The notes under the pieces are model-generated. The model had not been told where the DNA came from and did no database searches. It worked only from the letters and a program-made list of their open reading frames with translations. This document shows, in pieces, positions 32,118 through 33,152 of a DNA stretch of 33,152 nt (positions are counted from its first letter, which is position 1; each line of letters opens with the position of its first letter). The translations under genes and the position numbers were made by a program. The stretch lies in the NCBI RefSeq assembly GCF_022179285.1, contig NZ_BPQO01000047.1, forward strand, positions 1 to 33,152, written 5' to 3'. The stretch comes from Methylobacterium hispanicum. GTDB lineage: Bacteria; Pseudomonadota; Alphaproteobacteria; Rhizobiales; Beijerinckiaceae.

Positions 32118-33152
32118 GCACGTCAAGATTTCCTACGCGCTTCGGGGCATCATCGCGCTTCTCGCGGTCTGCATCCTCGCGCAGGGGTTCCTGAGCGTGG
32201 TGCAGCTTGGCGCGGTCAGCCGGAGCACGCACGACATCACGGAGAACTGGATGCCGAGCGTGCGCGAACTCGGCGAGCTGAAATACAGGATCACGCGCGT
32301 CCGCATGACGGATGCGCGCTACATCACCGGCATCGAACCCGTCGGCGATCTCGACGCGCTGGCGGGCCGGCGCATCACGGACGCCGAGAGCGTCTGGTCC
32401 CGCTACGAGCCCCTGATCCGGGGGGCGGAGGCGCGGGCGCTGGGGGACGCGTTCCGGCGGTCCTGGACCGATTACCTCGCGCACCGGTCCAAGATCTCGG
32501 CCTCCGCGGAATCGAAGAGTCAGACCTTCCTCAACGACCTGTTCCAGGATTCGCGCAAGCCCTTCGAGGCGGCACTCGACGCGCTCGACCGCTCGACTGC
32601 CCTCAACATCGCCGGCGGCGATCGTGCGCGCAGCGCGGCGGGCGACACGTACGAACTCGGCCTCCGGCTCACGGTCCTGCTCTGCGGGCTCGCGCTGACG
32701 GCCGCACTGGCGGGCATCGCCTACGTGCTCCTCGGCGTGACGCGTCCGATCGACCGGCTGATCCGACGCATGCGGGACCTCGCGGCGGGCGATGTGAGCG
32801 CACCGGTTCCGGACACCGCTCGCGGCAGCGAGATCGGCGCCATCGCCGGCGCGATCGAGGCATCGCGGCAGAATCTCATCCGCACGCAACGGCTGGAAGC
32901 GGAGACGGCGCTCGCGCGCGCGTCCGCCGAGGAGCAGCGCAAGGCCGGCATGCGCCAGATGGCCGAGGGGTTCGAGCGGGCGGTGGGCGGCATCGTCGGC
33001 ACGGTCTCGTCGTCCGCGACCGAGCTGCAGGCCACCGCCCGGACCATGACGGCGACGGCCGCCGAGACGGCCGGGCTGTCGGCGACCACCGCGAGCGCGG
33101 CCGAGGAGGCGTCCACCAACGTCAACACCGTGGCGGCGGCGGCCGAGGAACT
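32113..33152 (+). CDS. Methyl-accepting chemotaxis protein, N-terminal 346 codons (partial)
   Basis: The open frame runs off the right edge. Residues 9-30 are the first membrane helix, followed by a periplasmic four-helix-bundle sensor (about 31-184; MPSVRELGELKYRITRVRM is typical). The second membrane helix is about 185-208 and a HAMP domain (about 209-262) has TRPIDRLIRRMRDLAAGDVSAPVP. A coiled-coil signalling region begins at FERAVGGIVGTVSSSATELQ. The signalling tip is not in the window. It would report a small-molecule or energy signal to CheA; no ligand can be inferred. Two ATGs in tandem (32113, 32116) are possible starts; the leader forms a hairpin over them. Confidence 0.92.
   Translation, partial: MMHVKISYALRGIIALLAVCILAQGFLSVVQLGAVSRSTHDITENWMPSVRELGELKYRITRVRMTDARYITGIEPVGDLDALAGRRITDAESVWSRYEPLIRGAEARALGDAFRRSWTDYLAHRSKISASAESKSQTFLNDLFQDSRKPFEAALDALDRSTALNIAGGDRARSAAGDTYELGLRLTVLLCGLALTAALAGIAYVLLGVTRPIDRLIRRMRDLAAGDVSAPVPDTARGSEIGAIAGAIEASRQNLIRTQRLEAETALARASAEEQRKAGMRQMAEGFERAVGGIVGTVSSSATELQATARTMTATAAETAGLSATTASAAEEASTNVNTVAAAAEE

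Overview
This is about 33 kb of very GC-rich chromosomal DNA from an alphaproteobacterium. Overall character, gene families and the argD-argF-hslO order suggest Methylobacterium or a close relative; that is inference from gene content, not a marker gene. I see no rRNA, tRNA, CRISPR array, insertion sequence or phage gene. The window holds 30 genes, two of them cut by the window edges, and reads as ordinary chromosome with one notable metabolic cluster.

Positions 1-109 are the tail of a mannose-1-phosphate guanylyltransferase / mannose-6-phosphate isomerase gene. Positions 397-8751 hold six collinear plus-strand genes: a ThDP-dependent enzyme of the acetolactate-synthase family, an iron-dependent alcohol dehydrogenase, the two subunits of a class III polyhydroxyalkanoate (PHA) synthase (phaE, phaC, overlapping), a long CoA-transferase, and a GabD-type succinate-semialdehyde dehydrogenase overlapping the CoA-transferase. 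Together these could form a route from 2-oxoglutarate through succinate semialdehyde and 4-hydroxybutyrate to 4-hydroxybutyryl-CoA and polyester, with the dehydrogenase returning excess semialdehyde to succinate. The families are well supported; the substrates are inference. This is the best candidate in the window for an undescribed system.

Positions 8811-12270 are three minus-strand genes: a TerB-like protein, a YbdK-type carboxylate-amine ligase and a CYTH-CHAD protein. Positions 12583-18563 hold an exported protein, a PaiB-type flavin protein, a tiny exported protein, a FemAB-like acyltransferase next to an M20 amidohydrolase, a glutathione peroxidase, and a convergent 2-hydroxyacid dehydrogenase whose 3' end overlaps the peroxidase by 61 bp. 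Positions 18697-21722 encode an alpha/beta-hydrolase fused to a gluconate-dehydrogenase subunit-3-like domain, translationally coupled to a GMC flavoprotein that carries a four-cysteine motif. A REP-like inverted repeat pair follows.

Positions 21990-30592 are largely nitrogen housekeeping: a glycerophosphodiesterase and a RidA-family protein in one operon, then the divergent argD-argF-hslO, and later speG-argE and apaG on the minus strand. Between them lies a strange exported Arg/Gly-rich protein with four tandem 29-31-residue repeats, preceded by a possible EcfG (general stress sigma factor) promoter. The right end has a predicted serine hydrolase and the first 346 codons of a chemotaxis receptor whose start codon sits inside a predicted hairpin.
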